A stretch of DNA of 64,000 nt from Himantopus leucocephalus (Eukaryota > Chordata > Aves > Charadriiformes > Recurvirostridae), in NCBI GenBank assembly GCA_003993805.1, contig RSEF01000002.1:96488268-96552267 (forward strand). The letters run 5' to 3'. The position numbers and the translations under genes were made by a program. This document shows, piece by piece, positions 1-12,600 of the stretch. The first letter of the stretch is position 1, and every line of letters starts with the position of its first letter. The notes below the pieces were generated by a model that was given only the letters and a program-made list of their open reading frames with translations, had not been told where the DNA came from and searched no databases.

Positions 1-3000
1 TTTGTAAACTACCTTAATGGAATGGACAACAGGTTCTTGTGATACCGTATTTTATCCCATAGACTTATGGTTAACATTGTAATGAATGTTGTGTAAAATC
101 CAGATGAACAACTCCTCCATGCTGTGGGGATTCAAATCCATTTCCAAGTTCCACCTGACTTGGAGATCAGCTATTACAGGTCTTGTCAATACTTATAAGG
201 TATTCAATATAGTGTTGTATACATACATATATATATACACACACACACACAATATACAATATGAAATCATTGGTATTATACAATACAAAAATCAATTTTC
301 CTTGGAAATAGAGAGGTGGATGAAAGAAGCAGAGTCTATCTCGTCAGTTTAGATTACTTCCTATTCCCTTCTTTTGTACTATGTGTGCACTAGATCATCC
401 CTATAAACTTCCCTGTCCACTATGAGTGAACTCCTAGGACAGCAAGGACACACTATAAGCAGTACCATCCAGAGCGGCTTACATAAAAGAATGTGCTAAT
501 AATCAAAGATCTTACCTAGCCAGGCATGTTACATCAAATTTCATCAGATCTTAACACAGCAGTAGGTATAGCACACAACAGAAATACAGGAACTTACGGG
601 TGACCAGCTGAAGCATAGGACAACTACACAGAAAAGGGGAAGCTGGTCAAAAATAAGTTAAAAGAAGTAACTGAAAGGGTAAAGTGTTCATTGGTGGTAC
701 AAAACAACACATCACATTAGGGAATAAAGAGAAGTGACAAGACACATATCAAAAAAAGATTCTGAAAAGAAAAAAAATCCAGTATGACTCAGCAACTGAT
801 TAAAGATAGCAATTAGAACGAAAAGACTTTTTTTAAAAAAAAATGTTCTCTCACAGAAAACAGAGAAGACAGACAAGTTAAAACACAACCATAAGGTGGC
901 AAGCCAAAGCAAGAAACAGTAACTTGTTAAAACTAGAAGCTTTTCAAACACATCAAAAGAAAGATGACTAAGAAAGATCAGGCCACTCAACCCGGCAGAG
1001 GGTAAAAGCCTGACTGCCATTCGAGAACCAATGCCAGATTTAAATAACTTCTCCTAAATAATGGTCCCCAAACAAGCTGAAGGAGCCTAGCCAAAGAGAA
1101 ATTTAAAAAACCCACAAAAAACAACAAACCACCAAAACCAAACTTATGATACAGAACAAATTCCAAACAAAAGCAGGGATCATGCCCAGTGTCAAAACAT
1201 ACATGAAGCAAGATGCTTTTATCCTTCTTAATCCTCTCTTGCTCACCTGTTGGCCATTTTCCAGCCTTTGGACTTCCAAAAAAAGCAAAATGATCTGAAA
1301 CTGTGTTTATATATGCATACAGACTTTCAGAATTACAAAAATCAGAAGAATGAGAAGGAACGACTTTTGCTCACAGTAAAGTTCAGTCATAGGATCAACC
1401 AAGGCCAGATAAACTAGAGTTCAAGGATCTCTTGAGTTCAGAAGATAAATCACAAGCTGTATAGTGCTAGCAGTTTAATGCAAAAGGACCTTGGATTTCA
1501 GCTCAGAGTGTTGAAGAAACTGAAGCTGGGGAACATATAAAGTTCATTATTTGTGCTAAGACTTGTGAATTTTTCAATTTCTTGGAATAAAGACTGGCAT
1601 ACTAGAGTTCACTGGAAAGCCTGGGTACAACTGCAACTCACAGGATTTTCTAGAGAACCGATTACCAAACTACTACAACTCATCTCCAGGGCAATCTTCC
1701 TCTACTTCAATTCAACTGCTAGNAAAAAAAAAAAAAAAAAAAGATCATTTCAATTTGAGATTTGAGATGCAAGTTGCAAGCGCAACCCAATGTTTTTAAC
1801 AAACTAGGAATGTAACAGCTTTTCCCATACCTTGATTTGGAAGCATTTTTCTTCCCCTTTTCTTCATACTACCTCCGCTTTCACAGTCAGTTAACCTGAT
1901 CTTGGCCTTTTCATTGTTCAGCAATTTTATATGGCCAGATGTGCACGTGTGGCTTGACATACTTAGTGACTTTCTCCCTCCTCACCCTCTCTGAAATGCT
2001 GGCTATTTACCTTTCCCAATATCATACTACACGAAATTCCAAAGTCAGCAAAGTCACTTCAAAAAAAAAAAAAAAAAATCAAACCAAAACCAAACAAAAC
2101 CCCAAAAGCCTTCTTGCAAACCCAATCTGTTACATGCAACAGTTTTACTTGTTATGTCCTGACTTCTCACACCAAACAGCTCCCGATGTCTAACACTTGT
2201 GCAGTCATAATATAAAAATAAATTATCAACTTTCTCATTTTCTGCATACCAATCCACTACACATGCAAAATTCTGAACATAAAACAGACTGTGACTGCTG
2301 TAATATTATGCAAAGTGAGAGAAAAATAGTACAGACAATATTGTGACATTCTGAATCTACGCTTCAACAAAAATATTTTCAAAGTGTTTTACGTTGTTAA
2401 TAAGCAGAACTGTGAACTAATTTAGAAAATACTCCACAGGCTGCTCAAAAAACACCCTTAAAATCAGCTATAATTTTATAGGGTGCTGAAAACATTAAAA
2501 GGACAGCAAATTTGGCATTTTACTTCACTATCAGATGTTTTGGAAAAAGACATACAAAACATGGTGGACAAATAATCGCAGCTTCTCGTAGTCATCTGTA
2601 CAGAATCTTCCTGAACCAGAGACTATTTGTATCACTGCAGTTTAGAATCACTGATGGACCAGATTTTTTACAGTATATCTCAGCTCTGATGAATTCATTT
2701 TATGCACCTAGTAGTGAACACCACAATTTAGTACATGTTTTAAAGAGTATTTCTATTTACTTTTAGCTGATCTACTGTTGAGTGCTTTCTATCTCTTCTG
2801 CTATGGAAAGTAACAGACTTGCCTTACTATGCATTTCTAGAAGACTCATGGTTTTCTTGACCTTCAGAACAACCCTCCACTTCCCTTTCCCTTCCCCCCC
2901 CGCCCCCTTTTTCTGTCTTTCCTTCCCAAGATGTAGGGCTTTCACTTATTTAGTCTTGGAAGGCCACGGTAGATAGCCCCTTTTATCTCCTTGGACTACT

Positions 3001-6000
3001 CCTACTTTGTGACATTCTCATAGCAAATGAAGGGTCAGTGGTAAAGAGTCTGGAGTTCACATCAAGAATATAGTACTTCATGGTGGTTTAATTTTTAGAC
3101 AGAAAAAGCAGCTGGTAACAGCTGCATTTATCCCTTGTGTTAAGGAAATAGGTCCTGTAACTGTTGTTCTGGATAAGATCTTATAGGCTTGTACATCACA
3201 AATCTTCAAGGGGTAAAAAATGAAACAGGTTCTTTTTGAGTTGTCAGCATTCAAAAATCTAGTTCAAAGAAGACTTGCAAAATATTACTTAACTTTGAAA
3301 AATTTACTTCTTCCTTGAGAAAATAAACTTAGCAGGAAGCTGCATGGAGTTAACCCTGTTCAGCAACTACATTTGCCTAATTGCCACACTTACGGCATTC
3401 ACAGAAATAAACAAGAGTGCACAATGTAGTTCTCATCTCCATTTTTGTATATGGCCTGAAACCTAAACAAATGGATGCTTGTTAGCTCCAGCACTTCAGT
3501 AATTCCACTTATACTGATCCTCATGCCTTTGATGGTAGAAAAATAACAAAAAGAAGTCTTGAATTTCAAAGTTAAGTGCCAAGCACCCAACCAGTGCTTC
3601 TGCAGAATCGCATATAAAACTTCAGACAGCATAGGCACAGAGCACAGCAACTTTCCCGAAGTTAAGATTTAACTGGCCACTGAAAATACAAGAAATAGCT
3701 ACGAGATAGATGAGTAAGCTACTGTAAACCCACATCCTCAAGGCTATTCTTCAGCAACTAGCATTACAGTATCACATACGGTGGCTGAGATGACATTCTG
3801 ATGCTGTCAAAGCCTGGAACTCAAAAAAAGTATTTGATTTTGACCACGTAGATGATGACAAAAAGTGAAACGGACACAGAAGACTATCTGTAATATCTCT
3901 GGCCTTCACCAGCATGCTGGAAAAAAGGATTCATTTCTCAAAAGCAAAGAGATAATCCTCATATGTCAAGCTGATAAGATTTACTGCTTTAACAGTATGA
4001 CATGTTCCAACAAGGGGAAAGTGATTGTGGCAAGCACTTGAAAACATCTGTCTTCCTTATGTTTTCTTGGTCAAGTTCCATGTCTAACACTCTGCACTTC
4101 AATTCATTTGAGCATCTACTGTAAATATAAAAACATGTCTTTAAATGTTTGTGTAAGTGGAGATGAAAAACAAAGTTATTGGAAAAATGCAAATCCGACT
4201 ATGACATTTTGGTATTTCTACAGGAAGTCTGCCTTTCTGAGCTCACTACAAAAGAAACTTCAAAACTCCTGGCTAGTGTCATGTATGTAGTTATAATGCT
4301 GAGTTCTAACACCAGAAAGATCAGAAAAATGAAATGCTCAATCAGGAATGCTGACAGAACTTCAGTTCCAAGGTGCTTACAGTAAGTTTTGAAATACCAA
4401 GGGACAAAAGGTATCCAGTTTCCATCAGGTTTCAGTCTAAACATCCCCATATGCATAAAAAAATTAACAAAGATGCAATATTATAATTTGCATTTTTTTA
4501 AAATTGTACCATCTAAACCATGTTATTTCCTATTTTGAAGATAATCTCTGTAAGAGAAATGAACAAACTAAAGCAGAACTAATTGTGTATATGTTAGTAA
4601 GTGTCCAACAGGTCTGTGTATAATTATCTAAGCAGCTTACATCTGTAATTATGGGTGAAGTTACTTTAGACTTGCACAAAAAGCCTGCAGTGTGGATTTT
4701 CACAACTAGCTGCCTGCACTGCCACAGGTTTATTTGTGTACAAAATGAATTGTGCTAAGTACGTGCAACTAACTAGAAGCTGAGCTACTGAGCTCCTTTT
4801 AAACATATTTAAGCCCTAATGGATAGTAAGGTAACAAACTGACAACTTTTGTTTTGTGAAGTGGGAGGGGAAGATTTACCTCCTTTTTCTTTAAAGTAGT
4901 ATTTCTATAACCTAAACAGTACTTTGATTACTTTACAACCATCAGTTATCTTCAAGAATAAAAGTGCTAATGAAAATTAGGTGTTCAAGAATCTATTCAA
5001 CAGGCAAAAGGCTACAATTCTACTATGAAGAGAGACAACTAATGATGTTTTTTTTAGGGGGAAAAAACCCCACCACAGAACAAGTGAACTTTAAAAGTGT
5101 ATCAATAAATTAGAAGCTATGATGCATAAAAGCAATATGGAAAGGTGAAGACAGAAGAATTTGCAACTGATGAAGCTAAGATGCATAAGACTGTTTACAA
5201 AGCATAAGAAAACCTATAAACAGTGACATAACTTATTATTAACTGAGGACAGTAAAATTGCCAAGAAGAAAAAAAAAAATCATATGCAATAAATACTTTA
5301 CGTTAGGAAACAATTAAGATAACATATCTTATGAATAAAATGAAGTACTTCCAAATGCTTTAACAGTGGAGATGTATCCTTTATCACTGAGATAAATACT
5401 TGTGATGGCAAGGTCAAATGATTTGTTCCTGGTAATTCTAGAAGAGGTGGCATTGAAACCTCAAGTCTACGCACTGATGATTTTCCAACACTACTGTAGT
5501 TCTAGTAAATTACAAGTTAATACTTTGAAGATATTAAAAATAAATAAATAAAATGTAACAATGTAGGCCAGAAAGCTTGACAGAACTGGAAAATATATAA
5601 AAGGAACAGTAAGTGTTGAAATTAATAAATTAACAGATCAAAATAATCCACATTAACTACCATCAATTTAAGGTGATAACAACTAACACACATGAAGACC
5701 AAAATGATGATTTTGCTATTGTAATTAACACAAATGTGAGACACTATAATATGTATCTACATGGTATGACTTACTAACATGGTGGTTTCAGAACTGTATT
5801 AGAGCAATAAAGAACACATGAAGTGAATTAAAACTGAAGGATATCACCAAAGTTAGTTTGTTTCTTTTAAAGAGAGAACCTGTGTGGACTGTTGCCATAT
5901 TCAAAAGCACTCAACATTTTCAGTGATTTGAAAGTGACACTGAAAACAGTTCCTGATAGAATGTTGTAGATGAGATGGATATTGACTAAACAGAGTAGAA

Positions 6001-9000
6001 GGCAGAGCAAGACCAGAAAGACTGAAGAAGACAGAGTCACTCAAACAAAATAGATTGTATGAGAAAATCAAATCCAAATCATATTGATATGGAATAAGTA
6101 GGGGTCCATACTTTAAACAGTAGATTAATCTAATCTGCACATACCTTTTGTGCAGAGTAAGAAAATGATCCTAAAGACGACAAGCATGGAGTAACTATTC
6201 AGCAGCAGTGGCTATCCTGCATAAGTAATTCCAGTTCTGATTACACAGATAATCCCCGAAACAGAAGAAACAGTGAGCTAAATGGCTGTAAGAAGACTGC
6301 ACATGACCCAATTTTTGGCCCAATGCTACTGAATAAATATCTGTCAATGAGAAAAAAGGTTGAAGGTCACAGACATTAAAAAAACTGGTAATTGCACAGG
6401 TGAGATTAAGAAACCCTTTTAGAAAGAAATTTTGCATTTTTACAGGTGCTGTAAAGCAATCAACCACTAAGGCGTGGATCTTGCTCATCCTCCTGATAAG
6501 AAGGACTGCAACAAAAAAAATATCACTACAAGTTAGCATTGCAGGAAGCAAAAAGCCACAGGCGCAACTGAAAGGTCCGAAGAAGTTGTGAGCCTTAAAT
6601 TAATTTTCTATCATGACAGTGTCCTTTAAAAAAATGGAAATGTATCACCTGTATTCTTGTGGAATTTGGTGACAGATCAGTGCACAAATACTGAAACACC
6701 ATCAATCACGATCAGCTCGTATTACATTTGAATTAATTAAAACATAAACTAGGTTTAGCTTAGGAAAAAAAAAAAAAGTCTGTGAAATGAGGTCCTGAAA
6801 AGCAGCAGGAAAGGGTATTTGCAGAATAGTAATCCAGACTGAGTAGCTTCAGGTCACAACGTTCACATCAATGAGATGATCAGCCCCAGAGCAGTCCAGG
6901 AAAAACAAACCAGTGTATTCATACTGAAATGGATGGTATACGGCAGCAGAAAAGATGAAGGATACAAATGGTGGGTTAACACTTGAATGCATCTTCAAAA
7001 GTATACAATCTTTGTCATCGTGGATGAGAAGGAATACAATAAAGTCATGCAGAGCGCTAAAGCAGTTAAAAAATGGCATTTCCTCTGTTATTAGTATGGC
7101 TGCCTGAGGGAACATGAAGCTCAGAACAGTTATGCCAGAAGTCCCTGGCCTGAAACAGAGAGTCAAAAGGCCAGGCTCACTTTGAATTTCACTTTTTGGG
7201 CAAGTTAATTCATCTGTCCCGCAAGAAACTAAAGTCCTAAGGAAGCAAACCTCTGTGAATGACAGAATCTCCTTTGTCAAACATTTGTTTTATATATAAG
7301 TGAAGAGGAACATCTAGAGACCCCCATCACTCGCATCTGTGGCCGCCCACAGAAAATCTAAACAAATAAGGCAAAACCAAAAATTCTCCATACAGTCAAC
7401 AAGTAGAAGCAGCATAAGAATCAGACATCCTGTCAAGTGCTTTGTTCAACACTTAACGGAAGCTGTTCACGAGACAAGATTATGATGAAGGCAAACAGAT
7501 TTCAGGAGTGAAAAATCATACCTATTGTTGCACTCAGCAAGTCCTATCAATTCCCTTTGAAATCAAGGACAAGAGACAAGGTTTTGCCGCAGTACTGCTT
7601 CTAGACTCACAAATGCATTACTATCTGGGACTGTCTCCTCTGCTGCTGTAAAATATCCAGTAGGATTAGACTCTTCTTCCAGAAGAATATGATGCGGAAG
7701 AAGAGGAAAGCAGACATCTAAACAGATCCTGAATTGACCTCTTGATATCAAAATGGTACACTGTCACCAATTCAATCTTCAAGAAAAGGAGACAAATCTA
7801 GATGAAGCAGTAATACTATCCTTTATTCAGCAATGCAGGGTGCAATGCTAGCACCAAATAGCACCTGAGGTGTGAGAGTTACAACTGATACACCTTCAGG
7901 ACAGGCTGACAGCATCTCAGCTGGTATCTCCTATACCAAAAGCCACATGAATGAACTGGGAGAATCTGGAGAACTGCCACTAGAAGTAAACACCTGGAAG
8001 TGGTAATAAATAAATAATTTTTGGCTATATTGATGTTATTTTAACTGGTCTACTGTAATCCATGGTATCCAGGAGTCAGCATTCTGGTTTATTCCCATCT
8101 GCATTTTAACTTCAGAAATTTGATATCCAAACACATTTATTTTCCTTTCACATCAACACAGGATCTGCAGCCCTTTCTTCATCTCAAAGCAAGCCATAAT
8201 TGCTATCACCCATTCTGACAGTCTTCCTTTTAGACCTGCATCCCACTTCTGTTACCCCAAATGCCTAATTCTTCAGAGGTGGGAGGGAAAAACAAAAGGT
8301 AGAGCAAAATCATCTCTCTCCTCCTATGTACACACAGGAGGGAAGACTTTCAACATGCAGGTTGTTGTAAACTTCTGTATTTCAAAAGTTCTCCTTATAC
8401 CACACAATCCCTGTCATCTGATTGGAGTTCAGATTTAAGGTTTCATAACACATCCTTCTACCCAAAGTCTGAGGACAACAATTTAGTGCCAGCTGATTGT
8501 CTTAAATTAACTACAAAAGTCTGAGGCCATTGCAACTCTAAGACAGGTTGATTCACATAGATCCTTTTTTTTTTTTTTCTTTTGTGACAAATGTCCTTTC
8601 ATACAATGGATTGAATATTGATCTACTGTTATATTATAGGCCAAACATCCTTAAGGAAACTCACAGAACTGGGTTCTGCTTATAAACCAGAGAAGAATTA
8701 CCAGTTTCTAGCTACAAACTGGCCTTTGGTTGAAACTGGTAACTTAGAAATGGAAGAGAAGTTACACAAAGGAAATTAAGATTTCACAAGTTCTTTCAAA
8801 TTCAGAGTAGAAAGATTCATAAATCCTTCAAGAGTCATTAATGAGGGTTCTCTGTAAATACGGAAATGAACATTTACTGACTAATGGAAGATTTACTGAA
8901 AGGACAAAAAAAAAAAGAATGAACAAGAGAGGTTAATCAAAAATACAACAAAAGAGAATGAAGGTCTGCATATTCAATGTTGGCTTTATTAAACACTAAT

Positions 9001-9526
9001 TAGATAAGTGTTGTAAGTGCCCTCTCATTAACATTCAACTTCAATTAGTTTGCATTGTATCAGTGTTCTGTTTCCAATGTAAAGCACAGGAACGCTGCTT
9101 CTTTTTGAAATAACCACAGGCTAACAATGAATACATTAAACTATTCTTAACCTCATTAAAAAAGACATAGCTTAAAATGCAACCTCAATAGCACAAAATT
9201 CAGTTACATAAACTTTCATAAAATTCAACTATTCCTTTCTTCTCACAGCAGCAAGGAGAACTGGCTTGTTATATGAAGATGTGTTAAAAAAAAAACCAAA
9301 ACAAAACAACCCAAACCCACCAATTCCTACAGTTCCTGCTGTATTTGTAGCTCCCTGGCCTCCGGGGAGGAAGGCAACTGCTCTATAAAAAGTTTTGTAT
9401 ACACTACTGCAGACTACAAGCTTCTTTGCAAGCAGGCAACTACACTGACTTGATTTTCATGACATTTTCTTGATCCTAAAATTAAAATCACACATCTATT
9501 TTTATTCCATATTACAACATACTTAC
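1..9526 (-). other. LPCAT1: LPCAT1 intron 9 (partial), no exon recognised
   Basis: AT-rich intronic DNA running off the left edge. It holds a TA/CA microsatellite at about 218-250 and long A-runs near 1724, 2060, 5270, 6763 and 8910. A single ambiguous base sits at 1723 next to a 19-base A-run. I searched for the expected following exon (a sequence like ALGVxVTDYTFEDCQ) and for EF-hand coding sequence on the minus strand, and saw neither. Confidence 0.7.
218..250. repeat. Compound TA/CA microsatellite
   Basis: A TATACATACATATATATATA stretch followed by (AC)n, about 33 bp, in intron 9. Confidence 0.9.
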
Positions 9527-9609
9527 TCTGCCATTACACGTCTGACGTTATTGGCATATAACACTGGATTTTTTCTTTCTTCTTCTGAAGGAATATACAC
9601 AGGTAGAAA
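9527..9609 (-). CDS. LPCAT1: LPCAT1 exon 9 (residues 267-293, last exon seen)
   Basis: Acceptor TGTATGCAG, donor GTAAGT (9526-9521). The 83-nt exon reads [20 protein letters not shown], then NVRRVMA plus GA. This follows the family sequence [31 protein letters not shown]. It ends in phase 2, so a further exon is required. I looked for one in 1-9526 and did not find it. Confidence 0.95.
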
Positions 9610-12600
9610 CTGCATACAGAGAACTGAATTATACCAAGAATATTTAACATTTAAACAATCGCTATTATAGCACTATGGTGAAAAATGTATATAGTTTGTT
9701 GCTATTTACAAAATTATATTAACAAAGGTACTATAAAAAAATTAAAAATTGAACTCTTAAATGCTTAAGGATACATCATACTTCTAGAAATTCATGAAGC
9801 AGTGACTCTGCTCATTTCTTACCTAATGGAAACCAAGCAGAGCTTTATCTTCCTTTCATAAGTGGGAAAAGGATTTTTTTTTAAGTTATTTAAAAGCATT
9901 AGCATTTTCTTGCACAAATTTTTTTACAGCCTGTATTGTCCAGCTCTTTCCAGATAAACAAGAAAAGCACCTGCTACACAAACATTGTTCTATAGCTTAA
10001 ATATTAAGTATTCAAATTCTCAGGACATCAGGTATTTATGGTTCCACCTGCACGTTCTGAAATCATGTATGACTGTTCAATGTACACATCAGAAGTTTTT
10101 TTATCTTCTGTTGTTGGAGGTTTTGAAAAATTTCTCCTTCAAATTGGACACTGTATATTAATACTCAACTGAAAGAAAAATTCTAAATAAATGCAGATGG
10201 CCACAGAATCACAGAACAGTTGAGGCTGGAAGGGGAAAATTAAACCAGAACTGCTGGTGACTTGCAACAGAAAAGGCAGCTTTCAGAATGGTCTATATTA
10301 AAAGATCTTCCAGCTTTTGACTATGGTTTTAAGTGTTCATTGAAATATGATGTAAGCCCTAAGATCATGGCCAGTCTCACCTATCAAAACCCTCAAAACA
10401 TCCCGTTCCTGTCAAGTAATTAACTTCTCAGATAGAAGGAACAAGAAGGGATCACTCCGATTCCCACCCCTGCTCAGCAACAGACAATTCCCTTAGTAGT
10501 GCAATGCAATGAGATGATTTATGCACTAAGTGAACAAAATGTTCATAATCCTGTGGAAAGCTTCTCAAGTAGAAACCAAATTTGTAATAAGCTTAGTTAT
10601 ATTTCATATAATTACCTATAAGTAAATACTTCTCAATAACTATGAAGTTAGCTGTATCTTCACAATTGCGTAATGGTATGATCAGCAGTACTGAAAATGC
10701 TGCCACTAAACGTTTGTCTAATTGTTTATTAGAAGTATTCAGCATTAGACGAATCTTTAGTTTATTCTGGGTTTTGCTACAGTTATCTGTATAAGCATCA
10801 CTGCAATTGAAAACATAGGACTCCTGTCTTCTAGGTTTACAAGCAGGTACGCCAGCCTGATGTGATGTAATATAAAAAAGGGCAAAGACTGAAGCTAACA
10901 GAGAGGGAAAGATTGTTCCTTCAAGTTCCAAGCTCAATTCTATTTCTTTTACTTTGACTTGCAAATTGCTATCCAGTCATTCATCCAAACACAGGACAAG
11001 TTTGAATATGAGGCAATTTCAGAGGTGTTCTACATATTTGTGCCTAACTGGACAGAAATAGCAAATCATTTCAGCACCACTAACAAAATTAAGAGAAGAA
11101 CTCTCAGCTACTGTAGACTGTGATGGATGTACGAACACTGAAGCTGACAGGCCAGAAAAACAAACTGACATGAGCCAAAACAAGCTGTATGTGCAGCTGA
11201 TCACATAACCTTTCTTCTTCACAAGAGTACTTGCATGTCAGTTCCAAGTACAGGATAGATGGGCAGGCCAATATTTATAGTAACCTATTACAAAATCCAC
11301 ATAGATGCTTGCTTCTCAATATACATGCTGGATGACATGTATGGTATGCCAGAACATACATATGCAAAGAAGCCCAGACTAACAAACTTTGGATCCTGAT
11401 TACTGGTTGTTAGACCTTAGGAGCTAGCATTTAATCAAAAACATACTGAAGTTGTAATGTTTTGCTGTGTATCTCCCTCAGCAGTAATTCTGGTATCAAG
11501 GCTGGTTGGTAGTTGCCAGTATCCCTGTACGGATGGAACAAAGCAGGAATAAAAGCCAACAAACTTTGGGGACCAGGGGAAAAACATGACTTTGAACACA
11601 GAACAATACGTTTTCCTCTACGTTGCTAAATCTGCAGCACTTCCTTACAAAAACGGATTCAAGAAGTAGCCCTCAAGTACTCTGCCTCATACTTGCGAGC
11701 AGCTTTGTAAACAGCTCTGCTCCTCTACCGTCTGCCAGCTCGTGTTTTAGTACACAGTATTTCCGAATGTCATTAGCCCTTTTTTTCCCAAAAAAAAAAG
11801 ACAACCAAAGATCATAACTTGTCCTTGTGCAAGTTCTGTATGTGCCACAGAAATTCGGCATCTGCTAGCAGCTGCTGCCTCAAAAAATCAAGAAAGCTCA
11901 GCAGTGTTCACTTCTGTGTGAAAGAACCCATTTTACTTGCCTAGGGCAGAAAACTATGTTCCTGAGATAGAGCAAAAATCCTACCAATCAGCTGGTTTGT
12001 CTTATCTCTGCGCGAGGCAGTTGTTCCCTGGCCCTTCTACCAAAAACAGGCCACTGTTTTGGAAATAAGATTTTTAATTTATTTTTAATATACTATTAAC
12101 AGCTGAAAACATGCAACTAAAGTGATAACACAAACCACAAATAGATACAACTGTTCAGTGGCTGGCATTTTGTGCATTCATTATTTTTGACAAGAATTTA
12201 TTGCATAAATAAGTAAACATAGAGCGTAGCAATGATAAATACTGTGATTAGCATATGTTATGTTACAATCGCAACATATACGTGTATGTAAATAGGTAAT
12301 AGTTCTTTCTACTAATTTACCTAATTTACCCTGCCATCAGTAAGAGAAAAGTAGCTACTTCATTATTTAAAAAATGTAAGCAAAAGAACTGCAGAACATC
12401 TGTCAAATACCCTATACAAGACACTTAAAACACCATAGTTCTCCACAAAAATGTAATTACTCTCTGTAAGATGCATAAGGACCGCAATTTAAAAGGAAAT
12501 GTTTTAATTGTTTTCACAATTTCACTACAGCAGTCTTCAGTCTTAGGATGACATAGTGTTTTTCTCAAAACAAAGTTAAAATATACATAAACTTAAATTT

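Noticed and set aside
121..140. GGATTCAAATCC as a tRNA T-arm
   Set aside because: No cloverleaf, acceptor stem or A/B box arrangement around it.
6540..6600. Minus-strand reading FQLRL as a possible LPCAT1 exon 10 (FEDCQLAL)
   Set aside because: Only two or three residues agree, the flanking residues do not fit, and there is no suitable acceptor in phase 2.
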